From: Paracoccus maritimus
Lineage (GTDB): Bacteria; Pseudomonadota; Alphaproteobacteria; Rhodobacterales; Rhodobacteraceae
NCBI RefSeq assembly: GCF_025195095.1
Contig: NZ_JANAVZ010000001.1
Location: 1 to 64,000, forward strand
Direction of reading: 5' to 3'
Length of the DNA: 64,000 nt
Part shown: piece after piece, positions 1 through 8,730 of the stretch
Layout of the letters: the number at the start of each line of letters is the position of its first letter
Numbering within the stretch: position 1 is the first letter of the stretch
Translations under genes and position numbers: made by a program
Notes under the pieces: model-generated
What the model was told of the DNA's origin: nothing
What the model saw: only the letters and a program-made list of their open reading frames with translations
Database searches by the model: none

Positions 1-344
1 ACACTCTCATCATCGCCAGAAGGCTAGAGAGCCGATATGCAAGAAACTCAGTCGAATACGACCAAACCGCCCGCATATCCCTTCATAAATCCATCAATGT
101 CAAAAAGCAGAGGAAACAAAAGAACCGGAGCGCCAATCTCTTAGCGCTTTCCCCAGCCGCTTTGCTTCCTGATTTCTTCCGAAGTTTCAGGCTGCTGCCT
201 TCCGCTCCGTCCCGTTCCTGCGTTCCCGCCGTCTCGGTGAGCGGGTATTTACGAACCACGGCCGGGAGCCGCAAGAGGAAATTCGCGAAAATCTTCGCCG
301 AAACGTCATATTTCCGGCAATGCGTTGTTTATATTATCTTATTT
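1..344. other. Non-coding stretch, nothing recognised
   Basis: This stretch lies downstream of msrQ and is less GC-rich than the genes around it, with a T-rich tract near 328-346. I recognise no tRNA, rRNA, transposon end or conserved leader. Reading frames exist on both strands but have low-complexity compositions typical of chance frames. A CCGGCAA/TTGCCGG pair brackets the msrQ stop region, but the intervening loop of more than 30 bases makes a terminator unconvincing. Confidence 0.4.
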
Positions 345-965
345 TTAGACCCTTGCCGGCTTGGCTCGCCGCAGGGGGCGTGGAACCGCGACGCGAAGGC
401 CCAGAAGCGCAAGAATCACCAGCAACCAGAAGCCCGGCGTGACGGGGAATGTCTTCAGCGCCCAGATCCAGTGCATCGCCACCAGGGGCGCGGCGACATA
501 GACCAGCTTGTGCAGCCGCCGCCATCCCAACGCGCCCATGCGCCGGATCGACAGGTTGTTCGAGGTGATGGCCAGCGCCGTCAGCATCACGAAGGCCAGC
601 ATGCCAAACAGCAGGTAGGGACGCTTGACGATGTCGCGCGCCATCTGCCCCCACAGGAACCCCATATCCATCGACAGCCAGGACAGCACATGCAGTCCAG
701 CATAGGTGAAGCAGATCAACCCCAGCGCGCGGCGAAACCGCATGAGGCTGATCCCGGTGATCCGCAGCAGTGGTGTCACCGCCAGGCTGGCGATCAGGAA
801 ATAGAGGGCGGTGCGCCCCAGCCGATGCTCGATCTCTCGGATCGGATCAATTCCCAGACCGCCGGCCAGCGTGTCCCATGTCAGCAGGGCCAGCGGCACC
901 ATCCCCCCCAGCCACAGCATCCAAACGGGACAGCGGCGCAATACGTCGTTCAATGTGCGGGTCAT
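345..965 (-). CDS. msrQ: MsrQ, haem-binding membrane subunit of the MsrPQ methionine sulfoxide reductase
   Basis: The 206-residue protein is a polytopic membrane protein of the ferric-reductase-like (YedZ) family. It carries b-type haem and passes electrons from the quinone pool or flavin to the periplasmic MsrP. Several hydrophobic helices are visible, with histidines placed as in the family (for example in the GLHVLSW and HKLVYVAAP segments). The frame is open further upstream, but the ATG at 963-965 overlaps the msrP stop by one base (TGATG) and starts the family-like MTRTLNDVLRR, so translational coupling to msrP is likely. Confidence is high because the partner gene precedes it immediately. 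Confidence 0.93.
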   Translation of the reverse strand: MTRTLNDVLRRCPVWMLWLGGMVPLALLTWDTLAGGLGIDPIREIEHRLGRTALYFLIASLAVTPLLRITGISLMRFRRALGLICFTYAGLHVLSWLSMDMGFLWGQMARDIVKRPYLLFGMLAFVMLTALAITSNNLSIRRMGALGWRRLHKLVYVAAPLVAMHWIWALKTFPVTPGFWLLVILALLGLRVAVPRPLRRAKPARV

Positions 966-1861
966 CAGTAGTTCTTCGTCAGATCCATGCCTTGGTACAA
1001 CGAGGCCACCTGATCGGCGTATCCGTTGAACATCAGCGTTTCCTGGCGGCCGCCGAACAGACCCGCACCGATGCGCCGTTCCGTGGCCTGTGACCAGCGG
1101 GGATGGTCCACCTCGGGATTCACATTGGCATAGAATCCGTACTCGCCGGGCTGCATGGATTTCCACGTGGCGACCGGCTGTTCACTGGTCAGGGTGATCT
1201 TCACGATCGACTTGATCGACTTGAATCCATATTTCCACGGCACGACCAGCCTGATCGGCGCGCCATTCTGGTTGGGCAGCGGATCGGAATACAGCCCCGT
1301 CGCCAGAATCGTCAGCGGATGCATCGCCTCGTCGATCCGCAACCCCTCGCGATAGGGCCAGTCCAGAATCGGATATCTGACACCCGGCATCTGATCGGGC
1401 AGCAGCGCGGTCTGGAAGGCCACGTATTTCGCGCCGGGCTGCACGCCCACCTTGTTCAGGACCGAGGCCAGCGGCACACCGATCCAGGGAATCACCATCG
1501 ACCAGGCTTCGACACAGCGCAGCCGGTAGATCCGTTCCTCAAGCGCGTTGTCGGGTGCAAGATCCTCGACCCCGTAGTTGCCGGGACGTTCGACCAACCC
1601 GCCGATCTCGACCGACCAGGGATCGACCGTCATCTGCCCGGCATGGCGCGCGGGATCTTCCTTGCCGGTGCCGAACTCGTAGAAGTTGTTGTAGTTGGTG
1701 ATCTCTTCCAGCGTGTTCGCGTCCGCATCCGTGGAATAGGGCGACGGCTTGCCCTGCAGCGCCAATGCGGGCGATGCGGCGGCGGCCGCACCGGCGGCAA
1801 TGAAATTGCGGCGATTCAGCCAGAGCGATCTTGGCGTCACGTCGGACCATGCAAGTTTCAT
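965..1861 (-). CDS. msrP: MsrP, periplasmic molybdopterin methionine sulfoxide reductase catalytic subunit
   Basis: This YedY-family molybdoenzyme reduces protein-bound methionine sulfoxide in the periplasm, with electrons supplied by MsrQ. The 298-residue product opens with a twin-arginine signal (Arg17-Arg18 in LNRRNFIAAG, then an Ala-rich h-region), so it is exported folded with its cofactor. Cys116 in YRLRCVEAWS matches the cysteine that ligands molybdenum in YedY. I chose the ATG at 1861 because GGAGGAAGA lies just upstream. The longer frame to 1897 would read through that ribosome-binding site. It is divergent from the DUF302 gene, and msrQ follows with a one-base overlap. Confidence 0.95.
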   Translation of the reverse strand: MKLAWSDVTPRSLWLNRRNFIAAGAAAAASPALALQGKPSPYSTDADANTLEEITNYNNFYEFGTGKEDPARHAGQMTVDPWSVEIGGLVERPGNYGVEDLAPDNALEERIYRLRCVEAWSMVIPWIGVPLASVLNKVGVQPGAKYVAFQTALLPDQMPGVRYPILDWPYREGLRIDEAMHPLTILATGLYSDPLPNQNGAPIRLVVPWKYGFKSIKSIVKITLTSEQPVATWKSMQPGEYGFYANVNPEVDHPRWSQATERRIGAGLFGGRQETLMFNGYADQVASLYQGMDLTKNY

Positions 1862-1937
1862 ATTCTTCCTCCGATATATCTTGCGTCGGCTGCACATGCT
1901 GACCCATCATCACACAAACACGGTGAGGGAGGCCGAA

Positions 1938-2396
1938 ATGCGCATCACATTCCTATTACCCTTCGTTCTGGCAGGGCTGGTCGTTACAGCCCATGCCGAT
2001 GACAACCCCGTGATCCCGGCGGTCACGCATCAGGTTGACGGCTCGTTCGAGGATATCGCCTTCGCGGTCGAGAATGCGATCGTGAACAAGGGTCTGGTCA
2101 TCGAACAGCGCAGCCATGTCGGCGAGATGCTGAACCGGACCAAGGAAGATGTCGGGGGGCAGAAGGATCTGTATACCCACGGCGACGTCTATACGTTCTG
2201 TTCCGCAACGGTTTCCCGCGAGGTGATGGAGGCGGATATCCTGAACATCCAGCATTGTCCCTATTCCATCTTCCTGTTCGAGACGCCCGATCAGCCGGGC
2301 AAGATCACCGTCGGGCGGCGCGGCTATGATCCGTCGATGCAGCCCGCAGCGGACATGCTGGACGATATCATCGCCGATGCGCTGATGCTGGACTAA
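1938..2396 (+). CDS. Secreted DUF302-domain protein
   Basis: This 152-residue protein has a cleavable-looking signal peptide (MRITFLLPFVLAGLVVTAHA) followed by a single DUF302-type domain. Residues such as SFEDIAFAVENAIVNKGL and the later CPYSIFLFETP segment fit that family. The molecular function of DUF302 is not settled; members are often found in the periplasm of proteobacteria. The start is set by GGGAGG seven bases before ATG 1938. The longer open frame upstream overlaps the msrP leader and is not used. It is divergent from msrPQ across about 76 bases, so the two may share a regulatory region, but I see no specific operator. Confidence 0.85.
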   Translation: MRITFLLPFVLAGLVVTAHADDNPVIPAVTHQVDGSFEDIAFAVENAIVNKGLVIEQRSHVGEMLNRTKEDVGGQKDLYTHGDVYTFCSATVSREVMEADILNIQHCPYSIFLFETPDQPGKITVGRRGYDPSMQPAADMLDDIIADALMLD

Positions 2397-2704
2397 CGCG
2401 CGCAACAGGGCGGGCGTTGCGTGTTGCGCGGATTTTCCGGGTCGGTGCCGGAAACACCAGGAATTGCTGGGCACGGCGCGTCACACCGCGTGCACCAAGG
2501 CGGCAAAGGTGTGCACCTCTTGCGCACGGTGCCGTTGCATTGGGACCAGCGCGGCGCGCCGAAACGCATCCCGCAGTCGCCGGCGGTCGATGCCTGCCGG
2601 GGGCGAGAGGCGACGCCGCCGCCCTTCCGCCGCGCCTTGGGATGCAGGGATGTTGTCCGCTCTGCGGACTTTGCTGCCATCGACAGTTCGATTATGATCC
2701 CAAT
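2397..2704. other. Intergenic stretch rich in TTGCGC/GTGCAC words
   Basis: No coding frame here looks real. The stretch is dense in short TTGC, GCAA and GTGCAC words (for example GCGTTGCGTGTTGCGCGG and GGTGTGCACC) and starts with a 14-base word that recurs downstream of dnaE2. It could hold operator sites for a TGC-recognising repressor, but I cannot name the regulator. The last 30 bases are AT-richer and may carry the promoter of the small gene at 2705. Confidence 0.35.
2399..2412 (+). repeat. 14-base word CGCGCAACAGGGCG, copy 1
   Basis: The word begins just after the stop of the DUF302 gene. An identical, same-orientation copy begins a few bases after the stop of dnaE2. Both lie in gene-free stretches of 235-310 bases rich in TTGC/GCAA and GTGCAC words. 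It may be a remnant of a dispersed intergenic element or a regulator site. Confidence 0.5.
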
Positions 2705-2905
2705 ATGAAGACGCTTTACTATTCTACAATCTTGTTCGCCATAATCTGTCTTTCTTTGGCGGCATTGAACACTTACGATTTCGTGTATCGCGACGATCTG
2801 CCTTGGAAAGAGGGCGATTTCAAAGCTGTTATGTTGCCTTTGATTGGCGGTGCAACCGCCTTCAGTTTAATCGCGTTGCTGTTGCGTCAGGCAATAAAAA
2901 TCTGA
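2705..2905 (+). CDS. Small two-helix membrane protein, unknown function
   Basis: This predicted 66-residue protein has two hydrophobic segments: residues about 5-25 (YYSTILFAIICLSLAALNT) and about 42-62 (VMLPLIGGATAFSLIALLL), joined by a charged loop containing RDDLPWKEGDF. I do not recognise the family. The codons are AT-richer than those of the neighbours, with many third-position A/T, which could mean recent acquisition or relaxed selection. No clear Shine-Dalgarno sequence precedes ATG 2705, so the start is uncertain. The frame is open upstream, but that part has the composition of non-coding GC-rich DNA. It stands alone before the imuA cassette. Confidence 0.5.
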   Translation: MKTLYYSTILFAIICLSLAALNTYDFVYRDDLPWKEGDFKAVMLPLIGGATAFSLIALLLRQAIKI

Positions 2906-3128
2906 AGCTGAACAAGCGTGGGTAAGGGCTCAAACCAGCCCCCCGCTGCTCCTTGCAGGAATGTCCGCAGTGTCAGTTGAACTGCCCCAGGCGAACGACC
3001 TTCCTTGACTAGCCCTGTCTGTTCTTCGCGATCCTGGATGTGCATTTGGATGCCGGTCAGCAGTCGCATCGCGGCAGCCCCGGCGGCGCCATTGAGAGGA
3101 CGCAGGCATCCGGTGTAGATATGGCGTC

Positions 3129-3689
3129 ATGCAGAATGCGTTTTCCGACTCTTTCCCGCTGCGGTCAGGCAGGGTTCACGAGGTCTGCGGGGCCGGGGCC
3201 GCTGGCTTTGCGGCGATGGCCGCGGCGCAGGTGACGGGTCACGTCCCGTGGATCCGCGAGGCCTGGCTGCATGATGCGCTGAACCCCGTGGCCCTTGCCG
3301 ATTTCATCGATCCGGCCCGTATCCTGCTGATGCGAACACCCGGCCAGACCGACAGCCTTGCCGTCGCGGAAGAGGCGCTGAAGGATACCGCTGTGCGATT
3401 CGTGGTGATCCAGATCACCCGGCCCCTGAATCTGCGCGAAGGACGCAGATTGCAGTTGGCGGCCAAGGCAGGCGGAACCACCGGACTTTGCCTCATTCCC
3501 GAAGGCATGGGCAGCAACGCCGCCGAAACGCGCTGGCGGGCGGTGCCGGTCCTGGATCCGCAGCGGCCGGACTCGACTCTGATGCGGTGGGAAATTATCA
3601 AGAACAAATCAGGAACAAACGGTGCCTGGCATGTTCGATGGGATGAACAGACGCATCATCTGCTTGTGGTTTCCCCGGCTGGCAACTGA
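3129..3689 (+). CDS. imuA: ImuA, RecA-like accessory factor of the mutasome
   Basis: This 186-residue protein of the ImuA family sits first in an imuA-imuB-dnaE2 cassette that performs error-prone translesion synthesis after DNA damage. Typical ImuA features are the GRVHEVCGAGAAGFAA start of the core, the WIREAW and DPARILLMR segments, and an acidic stretch with EEALKDT. Its 3' end overlaps imuB by 47 bases if imuB starts at 3643. In many alphaproteobacteria this cassette is LexA-controlled. I looked for the GTTC-N7-GTTC box in the roughly 400 bases upstream and found none, so the promoter or start may lie elsewhere. ATG 3129 has only a weak ribosome-binding site. Confidence 0.85.
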   Translation: MQNAFSDSFPLRSGRVHEVCGAGAAGFAAMAAAQVTGHVPWIREAWLHDALNPVALADFIDPARILLMRTPGQTDSLAVAEEALKDTAVRFVVIQITRPLNLREGRRLQLAAKAGGTTGLCLIPEGMGSNAAETRWRAVPVLDPQRPDSTLMRWEIIKNKSGTNGAWHVRWDEQTHHLLVVSPAGN

Positions 3690-5109
3690 ACGGGTTCTGC
3701 GCACTTGCCCGACTGACGGCCCTTTCGCGCTGACACTGCGGCACGGCAATGCCGAGCGTCTTTATTGCCTTAACCCCCGCGCCGAGGCGGTCGGACTTTG
3801 TCGGGACATGAGCCTGGCCGATGCGCGGGCCTATTGTCCCGACCTGCTGACCGGTCCGGCGCGGCCGGATCTGGATGTCCGGTTTCTGGGGACCCTGCGC
3901 CGGTGGGCCATGCGGTATTGCCCCTGGGTGGGGTTCGAGGGCCGCGACGGGCTGGTGCTGGATGCGACGGGATCGACACATCTCTGGGGCGGCGAGGCGG
4001 CATTGCTGGACGACCTGCGCGGCAGGGCGGCGCAAGCGGGGCTGACCCTGCGGCTGGGGCTGGCCGGGACAAGGGGGGCGGCCTGGGCGCTGGCCCATTA
4101 TGCGCAGGGCGACGAACCGCTGGAGGCGCTGCCGGTCGCCGCGCTGCGCCTGGACGGCAAGACCGACATCGCCCTGCAGCGGCTGGGTCTTAGCCGAATC
4201 GGCGATCTGGCGGCGACGGCGCGGGCGCCCTTGGCGCGGCGCTTCGGGCCGGACCTGCTGGCCCGGCTGGATCAGGCCCTGGGCCAGATGCCCGAACCGG
4301 TCGTGCCGCAGCCCGATCCGCCCCGCTACGCGCTGCGCATGACATTGCCCGAACCGATCGGGCTGACCCGCGACGTGATGGGCGTGACGGCACGGCTGCT
4401 GGACCCGCTTTGCGCGCGGCTTGACCGGGACGACATGGGCGCCCGGATGCTGATCCTGTCGCTGCGCAGGATCGATCGGGCCAGCCACCCGATCACACTG
4501 CGCCTGGCCGGGCCGATGCGCGACCCCGCCCGGATCCTGCCGCTGTTCGAACGCGACATAGAGGCGGCCGATGCCGGTTTCGGGATCGACCAGATCCGGC
4601 TGGAGGCGGCGGTGGTCGAACCGCTGACCGCCCGTCAGACCGGGATCGACACGAAGGCTTCGGGGCAGGAGCGGCTTGACGATCTGATCACCCGGATCGG
4701 CACAAGGATCGGGCTGGACAACATCCAGTGTTTCCGTCCCGCCGACAGCCATATCCCGGAACAGGCTTTCTGTCTGGTTCCGGCCACCCTGTCCCTCCCG
4801 GCCGCCGCTTCGGCCTGGACCCGATCTGGTCTGCGGCCCGGTCTGCGGCCCCTGCGGCTTTTCCCGCCCGAGCCGATCAGCGCCTCGGGCAGGCAACCGC
4901 CCGCCCGGTTCCGCTGGCGGCGCATGTCCTTCACCGCGGCACGCGCCATCGGACCCGAACGGATCGCGCCGGAATGGTGGGCCCCGAATGACGGCTGGCG
5001 CTCGGGCCTTCGGGATTACTGGAAGATCGACACCCGCGAAGGCCGCCGCCTGTGGCTGTTTCACACGCCTCAGCATCCCGGCTGGTTCGTGCAGGGGGAA
5101 TTCGCGTGA
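3643..5109 (+). CDS. imuB: ImuB, catalytically inactive Y-family polymerase homologue
   Basis: The 488-residue product is a Y-family polymerase homologue that bridges DnaE2 and the beta clamp in the mutasome. The N-terminus MNRRIICLWFPRLATER has the ImuB signature, in which the catalytic acidic residues of true Y-family enzymes are replaced, so it is expected to be non-catalytic. I chose ATG 3643 because homologues begin right at this motif; ATG 3622 is an alternative. The last bases overlap dnaE2 as GTGA. The shared reading of imuA, imuB and dnaE2 suggests one transcript with translational coupling. Confidence 0.92.
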   Translation: MNRRIICLWFPRLATERVLRTCPTDGPFALTLRHGNAERLYCLNPRAEAVGLCRDMSLADARAYCPDLLTGPARPDLDVRFLGTLRRWAMRYCPWVGFEGRDGLVLDATGSTHLWGGEAALLDDLRGRAAQAGLTLRLGLAGTRGAAWALAHYAQGDEPLEALPVAALRLDGKTDIALQRLGLSRIGDLAATARAPLARRFGPDLLARLDQALGQMPEPVVPQPDPPRYALRMTLPEPIGLTRDVMGVTARLLDPLCARLDRDDMGARMLILSLRRIDRASHPITLRLAGPMRDPARILPLFERDIEAADAGFGIDQIRLEAAVVEPLTARQTGIDTKASGQERLDDLITRIGTRIGLDNIQCFRPADSHIPEQAFCLVPATLSLPAAASAWTRSGLRPGLRPLRLFPPEPISASGRQPPARFRWRRMSFTAARAIGPERIAPEWWAPNDGWRSGLRDYWKIDTREGRRLWLFHTPQHPGWFVQGEFA

Positions 5110-8100
5110 CCGGGGCCGTGCATGATCCCCGCGGCGCCACTCAGGCCGATGACGACCAGCCCGGTCACGTCCGGGACGGGCCGGGCTATGCGGAACTTTG
5201 CGTGACCTCGAATTTCACCTTCCTGACCGGCGCCTCTCACCCCGAGGAACTTGTCCTGCGCGCCGTCGAACTGGGGCTGCAGGCCATCGCCATCACCGAT
5301 CGAAATTCGCTGGCCGGGGTGGTGCGGGCGTGGTCAGCCATGAAGACCCTGCGCAAACAGGCCGAGACGCGCCTTGCCGTGCGATCCACCCGGCGGATCG
5401 ACCCGTCGTCCCGGCAGGAATTCGGGCCGCGGCGGGATCTGCCATGCGACCCCGCCGCCCGGCTGCCCCGGCTGATCGTGGGGGCGCGGCTGGTGCTGCG
5501 CGATGGTCCGGTCGAATGGCTGGCCCTGCCCAGCGACCGCGAGGCCTATCACCGGCTGGCCCGGCTGCTGACCCTGGGCAAGCGCCGGGCCGGCAAGGCC
5601 GAATGTCATCTGGATCTGCACGATCTCGAGGATGGCTGCCAGGGCATGATCCTGATCGCGCTGCCGCCCCGCGACCTGGCGGATGCCGCCGATCCGCTGC
5701 GGCGGCTGGCCCGGCGCCATCCGGGGCGGGTCTTTCTGGGCGCTGCGCCGCGCTATGACGGCTCGGACCAGGGCTGGTTCGACGCCTGCGCGGCGCTGGC
5801 CCTGCGCGCCTCGACCCCGATGGTGGCCGTCGGCGACGTGCTGATGCATCGCGCCGCGCGCCGTCCGCTGGCCGATGTGCTGACCTGCCTGCGCAAGGGG
5901 ATCACCATCGACGCGCTTGGCACCCGTGCCCTGCCCAATGCCGAAAGGCGGCTGAAATCGGGGGCCGAGATGGCCCGGCTTTACCGCAACCATCCGGCGG
6001 CGATCCGGCGGACAGTGGAAATCGCGGATCGCTGCGCCTTCGATCTGGCCCAGCTCAGCTATGAATATCCGGACGAGATCGCACAGGGCGAAACCCCGCA
6101 GGACCGGCTGGAACGGCTGGCCCGCGCCGGGCTGGCGCGGCGATATTCCACCGCCCCGTCGGACCGGGTTCTGACGCTGCTGCAGAAGGAACTGACCCTG
6201 GTCAGGGAACTTGGCTATGCTGCCTATTTCCTGACCGTCCACGATATCGTGACCGAGGCACGCCGACGCGGCATCCTGTGTCAGGGGCGGGGGTCGGCGG
6301 CCAATTCGATCCTGTGCTTTCTTCTGGGGATCACCGATGTCTCGCCCGACATGATCGGCATGGTTTTCGAACGCTTCATCTCGCGGCATCGTGGCGAGCC
6401 GCCCGATATCGACGTCGATTTCGAACATGAACGGCGCGAAGAGATCATTCAGTGGATCTATGAGAAATACGGTCGCGACCGTGCCGGGCTTTGCGCGACG
6501 GTGATCCATTTCCGCTCGCGCGCCGCCATCCGCGAGGTCGGCAAGGTCATGGGCCTCAGCCAGGATGTGACCGCCGCCCTGGCCGGGCAGATCTGGGGAA
6601 TGTCGAATGACGGCGCCGATCCGGCCCGCATCCGCGAACTGGGGCTGGATCCGCGCGACCGGCGGCTGGCGCAGACCATCCGGCTGATCGGCGAGATCAT
6701 CGGCTTTCCCCGCCACCTGTCCCAGCATGTCGGCGGTTTCGTCATCACCCGTGGCCGGCTGGACGAGCTTTGCCCGATCGAGAATGCCGCGATGGAGGGC
6801 CGCACGATCATCGAATGGGACAAGGACGATATCGACGCGTTGAACATCCTCAAGGTCGATGTGCTCAGCCTCGGGATGCTGACCTGCCTGCGCAAATGCT
6901 TCGACATGCTGGACAGTCATGAAAATACCCTTCTGTGCCTGGACAGCGTGCCGAAGGAAGACCCGGCGACCTATGAAATGCTTCAACGCGCCGATGCCAT
7001 CGGGGTGTTTCAGGTCGAAAGCCGGGCGCAGATGAACTTCCTGCCCCGGATGAAACCCGCGACCTTCTATGATCTGGTGATCGAGGTCGCCATCGTCCGT
7101 CCCGGCCCGATCCAGGGCGGCATGGTCAAGCCCTATATCCGCCGGCGGCAGGGGCTCGAGACGTCCGAACCCTTCGGCCCGGCCCTGGCCGAGGTCACGA
7201 AAAGGACGCTGGGGGTGCCGCTTTTTCAGGAACAGGCCATGCAGATCGCCGTGGTCGGGGCCGGCTATTCCGCCGAAGAGGCCGACCAGCTGCGCCGGTC
7301 TCTGGCCGCCTTCCGGCGCATGGGCACGATCGGCGAACATCGCGACCGTTTCGTAAAGGGAATGCTGGCCAACGGCTATTCCCAGGACATCGCCGAAGCC
7401 TGCTTTTCCCAGATCGAGGGCTTTGCCGATTACGGTTTCCCCGAAAGCCATGCGGCGGCATTCGCGATGCTGACCTATGTCTCTTCCTGGCTGAAATGCC
7501 ATTACCCGGCGATCTTCGCCTGCGCGCTGCTCAATTCCCAGCCGATGGGATTCTATGCGCCAGCGCAGATCGTGCGGGATGCCCGCGAACACGGGGTCGA
7601 TATCCGCCCGATCTGTGTCAATCGCAGCGCATGGGACAATCTTCTGGAACGGCGCGCGGATGGCAGCCTGGCCCTGCGGCTGGGATTCCGCCAGATCAAG
7701 GGGTTCCGCGAAGAAGACGCGGGCTGGATCGTCGCGGCGCGGGGCAATGGCTATCCCGATCCCGAAAGCCTGTGGCTGCGCTCCGGCGTGGCTCCGGCGA
7801 CCCTGGAACGGCTGGCCGAGGCAGATGCGTTCGCCGGCATGGGCCTGACCCGGCGCGACGCGCTGTGGCAGGTGCGGGCCATCCGGGCACCGGCGCCTCT
7901 GCCGCTGTTTGCCGATCCGCTGGATGGCGAGGGGCATCGCGAACCGGCCGTCACGCTGCCCGCCATGCATCTGGGCCAGGAGGTGGTCGAGGATTACCTT
8001 TCCATGCGCCTGACGCTTCGCGCCCATCCGATGGAACTTCTGCGCCCCTCGATCCAGGGCCTGACCTGCCATGACCAGTTGCCCGCGACGCCGCAAGGAC

Positions 8101-8495
8101 GTGTCACGGTCTGCGGTCTGGTCATCACCCGGCAGCGGCCGGGCACCGCGTCGGGGGTGATCTTCCTGACGCTTGAAGATGAAACCGGGGTGTCCAACAT
8201 CGTCGTCTGGCCCAAGGTCTATGCGCAGTTTCGCCGTATCGTCATGGGCGGGCGGCTGTTGCGGGTCAGCGGACGGCTGCAACGCGAAGGCATCGTCACC
8301 CATCTGATCGCGGATCGGATCGAGGATCTGTCCCATCGCCTCTCCGATCTCGGCCATCCGCTGGAAGAGGCCGTGGGCGTCACCCACGCCAAGGCGGATG
8401 ACGCCCCCCGCCCCCGCGCGCGCAGGCAGCCGCCCCGGGCCATGCATCCGCGCGAACAGGCAAAGCGCTTGTTCCCCAGCCGGGACTTTCACTGA
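5106..8495 (+). CDS. dnaE2: DnaE2 (ImuC), error-prone replicative-type DNA polymerase
   Basis: This C-family polymerase alpha subunit does the synthesis step of damage-induced mutagenesis. The predicted length is 1129 residues. It starts with a PHP domain (AELCVTSNFTFLTGASHPEEL), followed by palm and finger regions. The catalytic aspartates are visible as Asp436 and Asp438 in PDIDVDF and Asp585 in ILKVDVLSLGML. A C-terminal helix-hairpin-helix/OB portion follows (VTVCGLVITRQRPGT). I chose GTG 5106 since it overlaps the imuB stop as GTGA and has GGGGGAA upstream. ATG 5052 lies inside imuB and adds residues without family similarity. Confidence 0.94.
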   Translation: MTGAVHDPRGATQADDDQPGHVRDGPGYAELCVTSNFTFLTGASHPEELVLRAVELGLQAIAITDRNSLAGVVRAWSAMKTLRKQAETRLAVRSTRRIDPSSRQEFGPRRDLPCDPAARLPRLIVGARLVLRDGPVEWLALPSDREAYHRLARLLTLGKRRAGKAECHLDLHDLEDGCQGMILIALPPRDLADAADPLRRLARRHPGRVFLGAAPRYDGSDQGWFDACAALALRASTPMVAVGDVLMHRAARRPLADVLTCLRKGITIDALGTRALPNAERRLKSGAEMARLYRNHPAAIRRTVEIADRCAFDLAQLSYEYPDEIAQGETPQDRLERLARAGLARRYSTAPSDRVLTLLQKELTLVRELGYAAYFLTVHDIVTEARRRGILCQGRGSAANSILCFLLGITDVSPDMIGMVFERFISRHRGEPPDIDVDFEHERREEIIQWIYEKYGRDRAGLCATVIHFRSRAAIREVGKVMGLSQDVTAALAGQIWGMSNDGADPARIRELGLDPRDRRLAQTIRLIGEIIGFPRHLSQHVGGFVITRGRLDELCPIENAAMEGRTIIEWDKDDIDALNILKVDVLSLGMLTCLRKCFDMLDSHENTLLCLDSVPKEDPATYEMLQRADAIGVFQVESRAQMNFLPRMKPATFYDLVIEVAIVRPGPIQGGMVKPYIRRRQGLETSEPFGPALAEVTKRTLGVPLFQEQAMQIAVVGAGYSAEEADQLRRSLAAFRRMGTIGEHRDRFVKGMLANGYSQDIAEACFSQIEGFADYGFPESHAAAFAMLTYVSSWLKCHYPAIFACALLNSQPMGFYAPAQIVRDAREHGVDIRPICVNRSAWDNLLERRADGSLALRLGFRQIKGFREEDAGWIVAARGNGYPDPESLWLRSGVAPATLERLAEADAFAGMGLTRRDALWQVRAIRAPAPLPLFADPLDGEGHREPAVTLPAMHLGQEVVEDYLSMRLTLRAHPMELLRPSIQGLTCHDQLPATPQGRVTVCGLVITRQRPGTASGVIFLTLEDETGVSNIVVWPKVYAQFRRIVMGGRLLRVSGRLQREGIVTHLIADRIEDLSHRLSDLGHPLEEAVGVTHAKADDAPRPRARRQPPRAMHPREQAKRLFPSRDFH

Positions 8496-8500
8496 CCTTC

Positions 8501-8514
8501 CGCGCAACAGGGCG
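8501..8514 (+). repeat. 14-base word CGCGCAACAGGGCG, copy 2
   Basis: This is identical to 2399-2412. It opens the 235-base gap between dnaE2 and asd, which also contains several GTGCAC/GTGCAG words and TTGCGCGACG / GCTGCGCAACG pairs. No gene is visible in this gap. The promoter of asd probably lies in its second half. Confidence 0.5.
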
Positions 8515-8730
8515 TACGCAAGCGGTGTACAGGCTGTGCACGCGCTGTGCCGCCCCGGCGCATGCGCCGTGCAGCCCGAAACCCTGCATTTGCTGGCGTT
8601 TTTCGCATCACGTTCCACCTGTTGCGCGACGGACCGAAGCAACGCCCGCAGCGCTGCGCAACGCCGCGCCCCTTCCATCCGGCCCCTGCCTGCGGTAAAT
8701 GCCTGCAACCGCAGAAAACAGGAGTCCCCA

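Noticed and set aside
83..274. Reading frame on the minus strand in the leading gap
   Set aside because: Low-complexity composition, no ribosome-binding site and no family pattern.
300..357. CCGGCAA/TTGCCGG pair around the msrQ stop as a terminator
   Set aside because: The loop is more than 30 bases long, too large for an efficient hairpin.
2977..2996. GAAC...GAAC pair upstream of imuA as a LexA box
   Set aside because: The two GAAC words are separated by ten bases, not the seven of the alphaproteobacterial SOS box.
5334..8708. Very long minus-strand frame opposite dnaE2
   Set aside because: It is the antisense shadow of a GC-rich gene; its Arg/Gln/Pro/His-rich translation has no domain pattern and dnaE2 has all its catalytic motifs.
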